The notes under the pieces: model-generated
What the model was told of the DNA's origin: nothing
What the model saw: only the letters and a program-made list of their open reading frames with translations
The model's database searches: none
Assembly (NCBI RefSeq): GCF_016545825.1
Contig: NC_052619.1
Coordinates: 40,081,682-40,145,681, forward strand
DNA length: 64,000 bases
Direction of reading: 5' to 3'
Origin: Eucalyptus grandis
Taxonomy: Eukaryota > Streptophyta > Magnoliopsida > Myrtales > Myrtaceae
Made by a program: the position numbers and the translations under genes
Shown: positions 36,891 through 48,309 of the stretch, piece after piece
Numbering within the stretch: position 1 is the first letter of the stretch
Layout: each line of letters opens with the position of its first letter

Positions 36891-39800
36891 TGTGACATCT
36901 CGATTTTCCAATTCTAGTTTCAATTAAATAAGTCGGGCATTTCATCTTCACGCCTATAGCTCTCTTCTCTGAGTTGGCCACTCACAAGAAAACTAGTCTT
37001 TCGAGGGTGAAGCCGTTAAGGAATCTAAACACAATAAACTTGAGAATTCGACCAAGAACCGACTGCTCGACCGTGCTAATTTGTAAGAGTCATTATGGCA
37101 CAGATCGATTATGGACTGGAGATAGTTCGATTTGACAGAACCATGTGATTAAATGTGGGTGATTCCACTTAATTACAAAATTCTGATCGATCGGCACTAG
37201 ACTGATTTCTTTATCCTTTTGGTACCATGTGTCCGTATTTGAAATCTCGAGATTTCCACGATAACCGAGAGTCACCAATGTGTCGAAGATGCATTTTGTA
37301 GCTTGAAAAGAATTAACCACAGGTCAATGGCATAGAAAATTCTTAAAAGTTATCCGATAGGTTAGGACACGCTAAAATCACGTCGATTGAATTTAACAAT
37401 GAAATTGAACCCAATTACATAAATTGGAAGTTCAGTCAAGTCACAATTCATTTTAGAAACGTCAACTCATCCTTAGAAGATTTTTTTACAAACCGAGATT
37501 TTTGGCGAAAAAGCAAAGTAATGCTGTTTTTGTTCGAGATTGTCAGAGAGCCATTTTTGATTGAATCTTCGGGATGCAAGTTGGATCATTTGACGGGAAA
37601 ATATCATGAGAAGGCCGATGACACGTGGGTTAATTTAACTGAGCTTTAATTGGATGGAATTGATTGAATTAAGTGTACAAATGTTCAAAATTCGAAATCC
37701 CCTTGGCACACAACATTTTGGACACTTTGGCAAGCTTGTGGATAAAGCTTAAGAAGAGAGAGTGGCTGAGGTCATGTGATGTCATGGTGGGGGCAAAGCC
37801 AATGAGAAGATGGCAAGTGTTGAGCTCTAGAGAGCCTAAGGAGACCCCCCACTCTTCAGCAGCTTCTTCTCCCTTAATCCAAGGCTTTCTCCATTGTTGT
37901 TGAAGGAGAGAAGGTCAGCAAAACCGGAGGAACCGAGCGACATCAACCCTCCACCGTCGCATGCCCATCGGACCCCATTTCCTCCTCCGTTTTCCCCTCG
38001 TTCCAGTTTCTACTCCAGCTGACATTTCACCAAAGATTCGAGTTAAAAATTGTCTTCCCGTGAGAATCAGCCAACACTCCACCCACCATTGTGACGAGCA
38101 CACCCAACCTGTACCGGAGCACCTCGCCGCTCGCAATAATGATTCTCCGGCCGTCCTGAAGGTGGCGCGAAGCCACCGGTCACAAGATCGCCTGGTTCCG
38201 CCCTACTCTGCCTGTTTCGCGTTTTCTTGCTGTTTCGCCCCTTTCCGACCCTTTCTTTGCCCATCCCAACCTCCAATAAGATTCCCTTGACCCCTAGGAG
38301 CCGCCGGTTGCCAACCACCCGCTCATCGGAGCTCCGATCGGCCCGTTTTTGCCGTTGAAGTTGGTAGTTTCTTCTCTGTAGTTCAGCCCACATCAGAAGC
38401 AGAAGATAGCAAGGTTTTGGAGACTTCATGGCCCGTTTTCAAGCCCTTCCCGGCCTTCGTTGGTGCCGCCGCTTGGAGGATTGTCGACCGCCTTGGTATC
38501 GTGGTTGCCGTGAACTCACCGGTGCTCAAAACCGGTGAGTTTAGCCTCTAATCTTTGCTTAGTGAGTTAATTATGTTTAATGGGTGTTTAGATTAGTCTA
38601 AATAGGTTTAGGTGGTTAGATTAGATTATTTAAATATTAATTAGATTAGTTGTATGATTAGTTTAATTGATGTTTAATTAGGGCTAATTGTATGTTTAAA
38701 TTAGTGTAATATAGTTTAAGCCATAATTAATTAATTTTAATTAATTAATTTTTTCGAATTTATAAATATTATTTTATTAAATTATATTATTATAATATAA
38801 TATTTACTTATTTAATTTTCGGAATTAAATTTAATTATTTAATAATTTTGAAAATTTTGTCGGGATGGCGGTAGTTAGAATTTCACGCTGATCGCAGCAG
38901 TGCAGTCAGTTTGTGCTAATTGAATGTTAAATTGAAAAATTGAGTGAAAATGATGATTATGGTTAATTACTCTAAAGTGTGGAATTGTGTGAAATTTGAG
39001 AAGTTTTGGTATTTAACTTGAAAATACCTAGTGTCAATTTTTGGCACCGTGAGTGGTTGGTAGGACCAGTCTGTATCGATTGATTGAATGGATGTTTATG
39101 TGGGGATTCATCCCAAATTTGTTTAATGTTGGTATTCAATTGGAATTTCGACCATGAAAGGTTGTGAGTGGATTTGGAAAATCATCGAAGCTCGGCCGTG
39201 CCTTGTTGGGCCGTGATATACCATCGAATTGGGAATTGATCGTGTCCACTGGGGCCGTAAATTGCCACCTGATAAAGGTCGCGCCCGTTGGGCCGTAAAT
39301 TGCCACCCGATAAGGGTCGCGCCTGATAAGACCGTAATTCGCCATCTATTAAAGGTCGCGCTCATTGAGCCATAATTTGCCACTTAAAGATTGGTCGTGT
39401 CCTTTGGACCGTGGTTTATAGTGAATGGATTGATTGATTATTGAAATATACTAACATGCAGGAAGGGCCTAAGGGGTGGTAAGTCCTCCTTTCTATTTGT
39501 GTGGTTAGAGCCCTAAGGCTTATTTTCTTCCTAATCGAGTCTTAGAGGGTAGGACTCGTTGAGACATTATTTCACCCCATTGTGGGATAATATTTTCAGG
39601 TCCTTAGATGGCGGTTGTGGAGGACTCGAAGCCATTGACATTTGTGGATGTGGAGATCGAAGAATCGGCGAACGTATCTAACTAGTTGGTCATAGGACAG
39701 TTCCCTTCTTGTTGAGCTAGTCTATTTTGTAGACAATCCAGTGTTGTATATAAACCTATGTATTTATAAGAAAGCTTGATTGGTTGTGATTGATTACTTG

Positions 39801-39948
39801 CTTTTCTATCCCAAGTTAATTGTTGTCAGGGAATTTGTATCGCTTCCACATGCGTTATAAAATGAATGGGTCGGCAACGTGTCTTGGGAAGTCGCATTTC
39901 TATCGACCACAGTGGGATGTGTGCGTGCTCGAAGTTCGGGGTATAACA
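36891..39948 (+). mobile_element. Solo LTR of a Ty3/gypsy-type retrotransposon (3,058 bp)
   Basis: Starts TGTGACATCTCGA and ends TTCGGGGTATAACA, the TG...CA ends with inverted CTCGA/CGGGG-type context typical of long Tekay/Retand-like gypsy LTRs. It is flanked by CCTTT (36886-36890) and CATTT (39949-39953), a 5-bp target duplication with one mismatch. No gag-pol, primer-binding site or second LTR is present. The orientation is nominal. The internal short frames have no family match. Confidence 0.65.
39205..39420 (+). repeat. Tandem repeats of about 39 bp inside the solo LTR
   Basis: Five imperfect units with the pattern GGGCCGTAAATTGCCACC...GGTCGCGCC, each 37-44 bases. They give overlapping repetitive minus-strand frames that are not genes. 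Confidence 0.8.
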
Positions 39949-40569
39949 CATTTGCCCAATGCCGACGAGGGCGACCCTAGCCAGCCCAGACGAGGGTGAC
40001 CCTTGCCTGATGCTGGTGAGGGCAGCCGTCGCCTGACTCCAACTTCCCTCCGCCATGGTGGCGAAGGAAAGAGAGAAGAAGAAGAAAAAAAAAGAAAAAC
40101 AAAAGATTTAAAAAAGAGAGTAAAAGACCAAAATGTCATATAGTCTTTTCAAAAAAAAAAAAAGTCCTATAGTTTAAAGTAAATGTATCACACGAAATAC
40201 AAGTTCAGAATTTTTTATATCATGAAAAAAAATTTGGGGTGAATTAGTCATGTTGGGTAAAGTTTGAGATTTTTTATGATCTTTTCCCTAAATAAAAATA
40301 GAGTTGTGATAAATTTGGTGTTTTCTAAATTTTTTCTCAATAGTTTTAATCCCTGAATTAATTTAATTTAATAATTCAATATCACATATTTCTTTTCTCA
40401 TTGCAAAGTGCCACACGAATGCAATTGAACCACAAGAATGACATGAAGTGGTAGCTTTGATTATGGATATGTGAACTTGTTGTTTTACAAATTGGACAAC
40501 AAAAGTATATTACGAGTCTCGAAACTTGACACAGTGGACACCTAATTGCCAAAACTTTCAAAATGTGTA

Positions 40570-41013
40570 CTTAGACAATGCATTGTAATTTTTATATGTT
40601 TCTTTGCTTTTTTATTTTCTTGTTTCTAGGAATAGAAAAATAACAGAAATCCATTTTATAACGTTAGTTAATTTTTCTATTCCTTAAAATAAAAAGGTAT
40701 CTGGGGAATAGATATGAGACAAAAAAAAAAATAGAAAAAAGTAATTTCTTAATTTCGGAAATAATTTCTAGAAATAAATCATTTTCTTTCTTTTTTTCCT
40801 CTCTTCTTCTTCCTCGCCGCCCATTGCCCCTCGTTGTTCGCCGCCTTGCACATGTCACTAGTTGTTGTCACTTGCCCCCCCCTTCCTTTCTTCTTCTAAA
40901 AATTTACCAAACGTGTTGTTTTATTCATAAATTATTTTAGGGAGTAGAAATAAAAATAACTATTTTTGAAAATTTTCTTTCCAAAAAATAGAAATGTCAC
41001 CAAACGTATCTTA
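40570..41013. mobile_element. Non-autonomous TIR-type element, family A copy 4
   Basis: Arms rich in TTTCTTGTTTCTAGGAATAG and its inverse surround a short GC-richer core (40800-40880, TCGCCGCC-like). The right end reads caccaaacgtatctta, as in copies 1 and 2. Confidence 0.45.
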
Positions 41014-42192
41014 AGTGCCTATTTTTTTTTTTGAAAATTTGGGCACCTAATGTCAATTTCGGTGAGGGTAGCTGTAAATTCGATGTGGCTTATTTTTAAA
41101 ACTTGCTGAAAAATGCAAAATGATGTCGTACTAGTTTTTTTTTTTTTTTTTTTAAGATCAATTTTGGGGACGAAACATCATTTTGGGATAAACAAGTCAT
41201 GCCGGCGCCACATGGATACTTTAAAAAAATGCCACCTTAGTAAAAAAATGTAGCAAGAAAATGTAATGTTAGTATTTTGGCAAGAATTTCTCATCGTTGG
41301 CATTTAAGTGTTTTTTTTTTTCTCTTATCTTAACACTTAAGTATATATTTTGGAAGTTTTAGATTTAAGTATCTACCCATGCCAAGTTTTGGCATTTGAG
41401 GTATCCGGCACTCCAAATTGGGCAGAATTATCATTTATTCTCTCAAGTCCTTTTCATAATAGAGATTTCTTAATTTTTTAAGCAATATTACTAATCATTT
41501 TTGAAATTCATGAAACAAACGCATTCTAAGTAGAATGAGAAATTAAGAATTTACTTTAATAGCCTGGAGTGTCCACTCATGTTAATTGTAATTAAAAAAG
41601 GCTAATACAATCAGAAATCTCAAATCTCAAATCACGACACATTTTTCTCAAATTAATTCATCATCTCACAAAGAATTACAAATTAGAAATCCAACGGCAC
41701 ATTTACTATAAACCAATCTTGTTTCATGAAGAATCCTAAAATGGTGCTTCAGATCTGAATCTACCCTTCTTCACATCAGATCTCAAATTTAGGATGGATC
41801 GGGTTAGGCTACTGTCTCATGACATGAAAATTAATTCACTTTAAAATGTGTCATGACACTATTGGTTTGAAATTCTTTTAGACCAATATTAGTTTCGAAT
41901 AAACAACTCAGGTGGGTACTAATTTTTGGGAGTTTCGATGGAATTAATTTTCATTAAAAATTTGCAAAAGAGACAAGAGAGGAAAAAATTGTGATGACCA
42001 ACGCTAAACGAGGTTTAGAAGGTATCATTAGAGCAAACTGCTTGAAAACCACGAAAGGGATGGGGATTATAATATCACCCTACTCGTCCGATTATGCGCC
42101 ACACAAGAATCTGAAAGTCGAGAAAAGAAGAAAAATGGAAGAAAGCTGGAGGGAAGAAGAGCAGCAGATAACGCGGAAGGCGCGGGCGACGG
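41014..42192. other. Upstream region of the two-exon gene, no other gene
   Basis: AT-rich, with T runs at about 41130-41153. The last 130 bases, purine-rich and then GC-rich, are the probable 5' UTR of the gene starting at 42193. No clear TATA box was chosen. Confidence 0.35.
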
Positions 42193-45100
42193 ATGGAGCT
42201 CTTGCACTTGCAGCTGCAGGTCCTCCCTCCTCCTCCTCCTCCTCCTCCATGGAGGCTCTCGCCGTCGTCTCCGCCGCTGCTTCCGCCGTGCGAGCCGAGG
42301 AGCCTCGCTTCCGGGCTGCCCACGAGCTCGGCCCTCCTCTTCTTCCGTCGCCGGAGGAGAACCGACCGGACCCTCGTGGCCAGGTACGTCGGGTGGGGCT
42401 CCAATGCCGGGAACCGGGGGCTGGGCGGATTCGGCCACGACCTTCGAGACGGCGGCGTCGGGTTTGATAGGTGGGTCAGGAGGAAGGAGAAGAGGAGGAA
42501 GAAGCGTTGGTGGCCGTGCTATTATGATTCCTCGAAGAGGCGTTGGTGGTACGACGACGACGGAGATGAAGACGAGGAGGAGGAGGAGGAGGAAGAGCCT
42601 GTTGGGATTTGGGAGGAGGTGATTGACTCGCTTTGGATCCTCAAGGTATGTTCCAATGATTTCTTTCGAGTTCTTTTTGTTGGCCGAACCATTTCTTTCG
42701 ATTTAGCGAATGTTTCGTAATTTTCTTGAATTCGATGAATCGGGTCTGGTGCGTTGTGATGATGTGCTACACAAAAATGTCTGCTTTTGCTTAAATTCGC
42801 CACGCTCGTGTAATTTTGTATCATGTGCGGCAGCATTTCCTGATTGGAAAGAGTTCGCTAATGAACAAAGCGTGAAACTCGGTTGTCCTGCTGGGCAAAT
42901 GGTGGTTGTTTGCTGTTAATTTTATGCTGGAGAGTTTCACGAATAATGACAAATGCGGATTGCAGAGAGAAGTTTTGATGTCCTGTTTTGCTTGAGTATG
43001 TTGAGGCATGTGCACGTTTCAGTTGTCAGGATTGAAGATTTCACCGTAGGGAGTCAGGGACTGGTAGATTTCTTAATGTTACTGTCGTGGTTGATATGGC
43101 GTGGTTAAGTTGACAATCAATCTGACTAACAAGGGCATTAAATGACTTTTTGTTCCTGACACACGTTGAAAAATGTGGTCCTGGGATGAGCTTTGTGTTG
43201 GAGCAGACAGAACTTTTGTAGTTGACGGTGGGATTCCTCATGAATTTTGGGTGGAGATGCTTAGATCACCGCTGCATAGTGCACCTCTTAAACTTCATGT
43301 CAATGCCTTTGCACCAGCTTATCATGATCTTCTAAGAACTTGAATGCCTCCTGGTGTCCAAATTCGACTTCTTACTGTTCTCACAGTCAGGGCCTGCTGA
43401 TTCAATCTCCTGCCTTCATTTACTATTGTCCTCGGGGTGGAGGGCTGTCATGGTTATCCCACTGGTACTAAGCATGACTAGATGAGCAGGAGTGTGCACT
43501 TTGATCAAAGTGTTCTTCTCTTCCAGATGCGGATAATTCAGACCGAACTCTTGCATTCATAGCATTACCAACTGTGCTGTCAGCTGCAATACCCTTCTCT
43601 ACTAGTCCTGCATGCTCAAATTCATCAACTAATCCAACAAACTAAGTTAGTAGCCCATTTTGATATATCTTCTACTTTTGATTGGCTTGGGTAGCTCCTC
43701 GGTCCATCTATCCTTCCTTGTCCTTGTACTTTGAAATTGAGAACCATACCAAAGTTCATCCTCACGTAAAAATCAGTGGCTCGGTGCCTGTTACATGACT
43801 AATTGCTACAAATTATGGAAGTTGATGAGTTCCAAAACGGCGCCAATTGTCCATTTCTCTTTTTTTTTTTTTTTTTTGGTAAGATTCAAATTTCTTTCAA
43901 GTTGAGTAATACCCATCAAAGCTATTTCAATCACGTCTGTGTTTTCACATGCGTGGGATCTTTTTCTGTGGTTTCCCATTGATGGTACTTAATCTCCATC
44001 ATATTGGCCTGGCAATTCCCTCATAGTGCTTGGTTTGAGCCTCGATCCTACCCAAATTGCGCATGTACTTTCCATAACTTTGGCATTCGATGGGCTGCGA
44101 TGTGGATGTGGTTTGAGATTGTCAATTAACTAACCAAGAAGAGGGAGGGATGATACTTGTAGGCCCCGCTGATATCTACACTTGATAACTATTCCAATGC
44201 GTTTGCTATTATCAAATTATTTAAATGTGTATTTGTCTATGCACATATCAAGTTAAGTTTTCTTTGGTTGATATCTGCTTTAAACCTTTTTGGTTACAAT
44301 TTTGATTTCAAATTTTGAAATTTGATTTTTTTCTAGTTGTGAGTAGTTCATGTTTATAAGAACATATGAATAGCAACATCTAATGTTATTAAGTTGTGTG
44401 AACTTATTCACAGCTTCTCTGTTAAAAACAGAAGAAATGTAGCTGTTGTACCAGGAAAGCAAAACACGTGTGGAGTAACTAAAAAGAAGCACACCGATAG
44501 CATGTGAAAATTCTTAGTATGTAGACAACACATAAATCACAAAGCATTTGCCTTGCAATGTGCATATTGTTGTGTACTTGCTATATGTCAAGTTCGTCAT
44601 CAACTATTATTCTTACTAAACTTATATAATAAGTTCTCATCTAGCTCCAAAGATTATGGTGTTCTAGCCTCAAGTTTTGTCAATGTTATACAGAAAGCAT
44701 TTTGTATTTTTTTTGTTGATATTGCTTGTTAATAACATTGTATCATCTAATTTTCCTCATTTAAAGAAATAAAAAGCTTAAATAATATTGGATATGAAGC
44801 AATGGAGACTTGCCTCTTTGGATGTTTGACCATGAGAACCTCTGGAGGTGAATTTGTTCTTGTAGGCAATACACAATTTATAAGAAGCTTCTCAATTCAA
44901 TTATGTGATTTTTTTTAGGAAGAATGCAAGAGGGTTCTTTCCCATTATTTTGCAAAAAATGATTCCTGCAATATTTTCCCCTTGTCTGTTTTAATAAGTT
45001 TAGTTTAAGTTTAGTGTTTCAACTGTGATTTCTGGCCAGTGTAGGTATTCAAATCCTATGGTTGGACACTTCCTATCATCCTCATCTCATGGCTGATAGC

Positions 45101-45572
45101 TACTGGTCCAAAAGCTTTTCTCATTACTCTGGCTCTTCCTTTTGGACAATCGGCCCTTGCTTTACTAATTAAGAAATTGTGGCCTGGAAAAAAGAACAAA
45201 TCAAAAGGTAAACCCAGGAGAAGGAGAAGGAAAAGATATTCTTACCGTGCAAACAATATCAGAACAAAGGAAGAACGAGATTGGAGGAGATGGAACAGGA
45301 AGGATAAGATAGAGTATGAATCATGGGAGTCTGAGGGAGATTTTTCTGCCCCCGAGTATAAGGGAGATACAAACGGTTTTGGTGGATGGGACGAGCTGGA
45401 GGGGAAGCAATTCACAGGGAAGTCGTCCCCGGTTTCAGAGAGACCGCGAAGACCACAGATGGATATTGGCAAGTATAGTAGAAAGGCAAGCAGAGATGAT
45501 GTTCCGTTGCTGTTGAGACTTTTGATTGCGATGTTCCCATTCCTCGGCTCTTGGACTAAAATGTTCTGGTGA
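42193..45572 (+). CDS. Plant protein of unknown function, acidic run and hydrophobic segments (2 exons, 326 aa)
   Basis: Exon 1 is 42193-42645 and exon 2 is 45045-45572, separated by a 2.4-kb phase-0 GT-AG intron. Residues 1-65 are Pro/Ser/Arg-rich (transit-peptide-like), then a Gly-rich block (RYVGWGSNAG...) and a basic stretch with Trp pairs. An uninterrupted acidic run follows around 120-137. Exon 2 opens with a hydrophobic hairpin (about 157-196, GWTLPIILISWLIATGPKAF) then a strongly basic patch (KKNKSKGKPRRRRRKR). A Trp/Glu-rich part and a final hydrophobic segment (about 303-326, LLLRLLIAMFPFLGSW) complete it. I do not recognise a characterised family. A plastid or other membrane location is inferred. 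Unbroken frames across the splice support a real gene. The start could be further downstream. Confidence 0.8.
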
Positions 45573-46585
45573 TTTGCTAAAGTAAGCTTGAGTTTATGAG
45601 CAGTTTTGTTTGATCTTGCTTGGTTGGGAACTCAGAACGAGTCACTGCCTGAGGTCGGGAAACTACTAGCTTGTTGGTAAATCGGATACTTTGATTGTTG
45701 ATAATTTTCCTCGTTGAGGATCATTTCTTTAATCTGTGATGAAGAAGAAAGCACTGCCATATTCGGGATACCAATATGCGTGCATCTCATTGTTTAAGAC
45801 TTAGAGCTCCAAGTAGAAGCCAAGTCCACTTTTCTTTTCTATTCTTTAGCCTCTAAATGGCATTTTCAGATTCATCCTCTCCTGTAACTTGTCTTCCATT
45901 CTCTACGTGTAGTGGACAGTGGGTTTTGGTCACTTGTATCGTGACCCTTATAGGTTTGAGGAATAATGTGGCGAATTACCACGCAAATGATTTGCAATGT
46001 TAACATGTTTCGGAACATTTTACTTTTTAAGGGAATTTTGCTCTATTTCCTCGAGTATATGCTACACTGTTAACGGCCTTGAGCCTTGCCAGGCGTTTCA
46101 TCTCGAAGAATCATGTAGATGAATGCAACAATGAGCGGTTCTGAGCCCAAATTCCTACTTGGGCTTGCATAGATCTGTAGCATCATTAGCTCATGTAGCC
46201 TCGTTCATTAACTATTTTCCCAAACTGCAACCAGGAAAGCGTAGCCAAGAAACGCAGAGGAGAGGAAAAAGGGGGGGAGGGGAGAGGAGAGAGAAAATAA
46301 GATACTACTTTCGATAAGCCATCACCGGTCAAATCAAAGGCAGCTCATCCAAGATACCAGCCTCCCAGAACACTTCAGACCATCAAGGATTGATGAGATG
46401 CGGTAATTTCGCAAATATAGTCTAACGAGCACCATGTTTCTCCTTGATCCATTGCAAAGAAAACGGTCAATGACAAGTAACTTGATGAGGACTGCACTGC
46501 CCCCAGCAGCATCTAAAAGAATGTTAAACCAATCAAAGAATGTAGCCTGGAGATGGCTTGATTTGTTAAGCTTCGGAAGCACCCG
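45573..46585. other. Convergent intergenic region
   Basis: Lies between the 3' ends of the two-exon gene (plus) and CtpA (minus), so should hold both 3' UTRs. No other gene seen. A G-rich AGGAAAAAGGGGGGGAGG stretch lies near 46260. Confidence 0.5.
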
Positions 46586-46746
46586 TCATCTTGTAAACAG
46601 TAGGTTTCTGTTCACATAGCAACTTGATGCTGGATCTTGGAGGCAGCCACAAAATGCCTCCTCATCTTTGGGAAATGGCTTGGGAAGAGGATGATCAGGA
46701 ATTACACCCACCTAAATAAGAGCAAGGGGACTTAGCGCAGACCAGA

Positions 46747-46796
<50 letters not shown>

Positions 46797-48266
46797 GGGA
46801 GGGAGGGAGGGAGACCTTGTCAATATCATTGTGCGCGGGAGTCTCATAACGAGCAACTGTGACTGCTAGCCCAGAGCCGTCAGATAGCTGGAAGACTGAC
46901 TGGATTTTGCTGTAGAGTTGGTAAGATAAATTGATGTCAGAACTATGCAATGGAATGCATGGAATAGGGATAAAAGCTATCACCCTTTGCCAAATGTGGG
47001 TTCCCCAAATAGCACTGCTCGTTTGTTGTCTTTCAATGCTCCTGCTAATATTTCGCTTGCGCTTGCTGTGCCCTTGTTCACCTGAGAGAAGCCCCACAGA
47101 CATGAGTAATTTACTATGGAAGATGATGAGTACCATAATTCTGTTCACTTTAGCGAAAGCATGCATGCAGAGCTGCCCTGCCTCACCATGACACACTTAT
47201 ATTGAGAGAGAGAGAGAGAGAGAGAGCAAAACTTGTACTTTTGAAAGTCACATGCTGCAGTCTAATGGAAAAGAAGACTATGGCATGTAGATAAAAGAAA
47301 AATCTTCCCGGCATTATCTATTCTACTCAAAATAAAGAGATACCGCAGCTTTAGGTTAGCTACATTCCTTATACATGATATACATCAAATATAGCTAATC
47401 ATAGTAATAGAAATATTCACAAAATTCAACAAGCCCCTACCAGAACAGCCAGGGGTTCTGATGCTGCCATAGCTTTGCCTCCATCTGTGTCATATATATC
47501 TCGAACGCCACGACTATCACAAATATAAACAATGACCCCTTTATCCAGCCTGGGATACAAAATGAAGTTAACACTAACGCCACATTTGGATGAATAAATT
47601 GCTTCAATTTAAGTGTTGAAAACGGAAAGAAAATAAGATAATGATGGGGAAAGTGAAGCCCCCCGGGATCCAGATAATGGAACTGTGGGCCAGCTTGTTA
47701 AATAATACTAGCAAGATATTATGGCAGATACCATGCTCTTTGTCATCAGGGCATACCCAATCAACCAAATAATCATAAGCAAAGAATGCAAGTATGGGGG
47801 TGATTTGGTAAATGAATTGGTGTGGAAAACAAGTTCATTACCATATATTGGTGGACAGGCAGGATACTTCCATAATTTAATATAGTTAAATGATGCATCA
47901 TTATATAAGATGTGTCACAATTGTGGCATTTACTTTGGACGGCCATGTGCTAGCTACTGCCTTGCTTTGCTGAACACAAATCATACAGATTCCACTTTAT
48001 CAGCTAGAATAGAGAAGAAGAGCTTACCAGAGTTTAGCAATTTCAACACCCTCAGGAAAAAGGCCACCGCTGCAGCAAGATAAAACCTTCAGAAGCCTGA
48101 TAAGTCTATGGAGCAAAATCAACGACAGAGCAAGTAAGCTAATTACCTATTATCTCGAAGGTCCAATATGAAGGCATTGACATCATTGCTCCTTAGTGTC
48201 TCAATAGCTTCTTTTACAGCAGCTACAGCATAAAAAACTGTGAGATGAGATCCCCTGTGTGCGCTT

Positions 48267-48309
<43 letters not shown>

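Larger units (their letters stand above)
36465..40290. mobile_element. TIR element split by a 3-kb solo LTR
   Basis: The two halves (36465-36890 and 39949-40290) are inverted relatives. Both have AT-rich ends with AAACTTTGCAAA/AAAGTTTGAGAT-type words, then a pyrimidine or purine run, a CCATGGCGGAGGGAAG-like word and a GC-rich core sharing GGCTGGCTAGGGTCGCCCTC. The solo LTR sits inside the core. Core frames are chance. Confidence 0.6.

Noticed and set aside
39123..39383. Repetitive 86-codon minus-strand frame
   Set aside because: Created by the 39-bp tandem array in the solo LTR.
41991..42467. Overlapping frames on both strands at the start of the two-exon gene
   Set aside because: Only the frame starting at 42193 runs to a donor and joins exon 2 in phase.
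46732..47196. 154-codon minus-strand frame in CtpA
   Set aside because: It reads through introns and the GA repeat; only 46816-46909 of it is exon.
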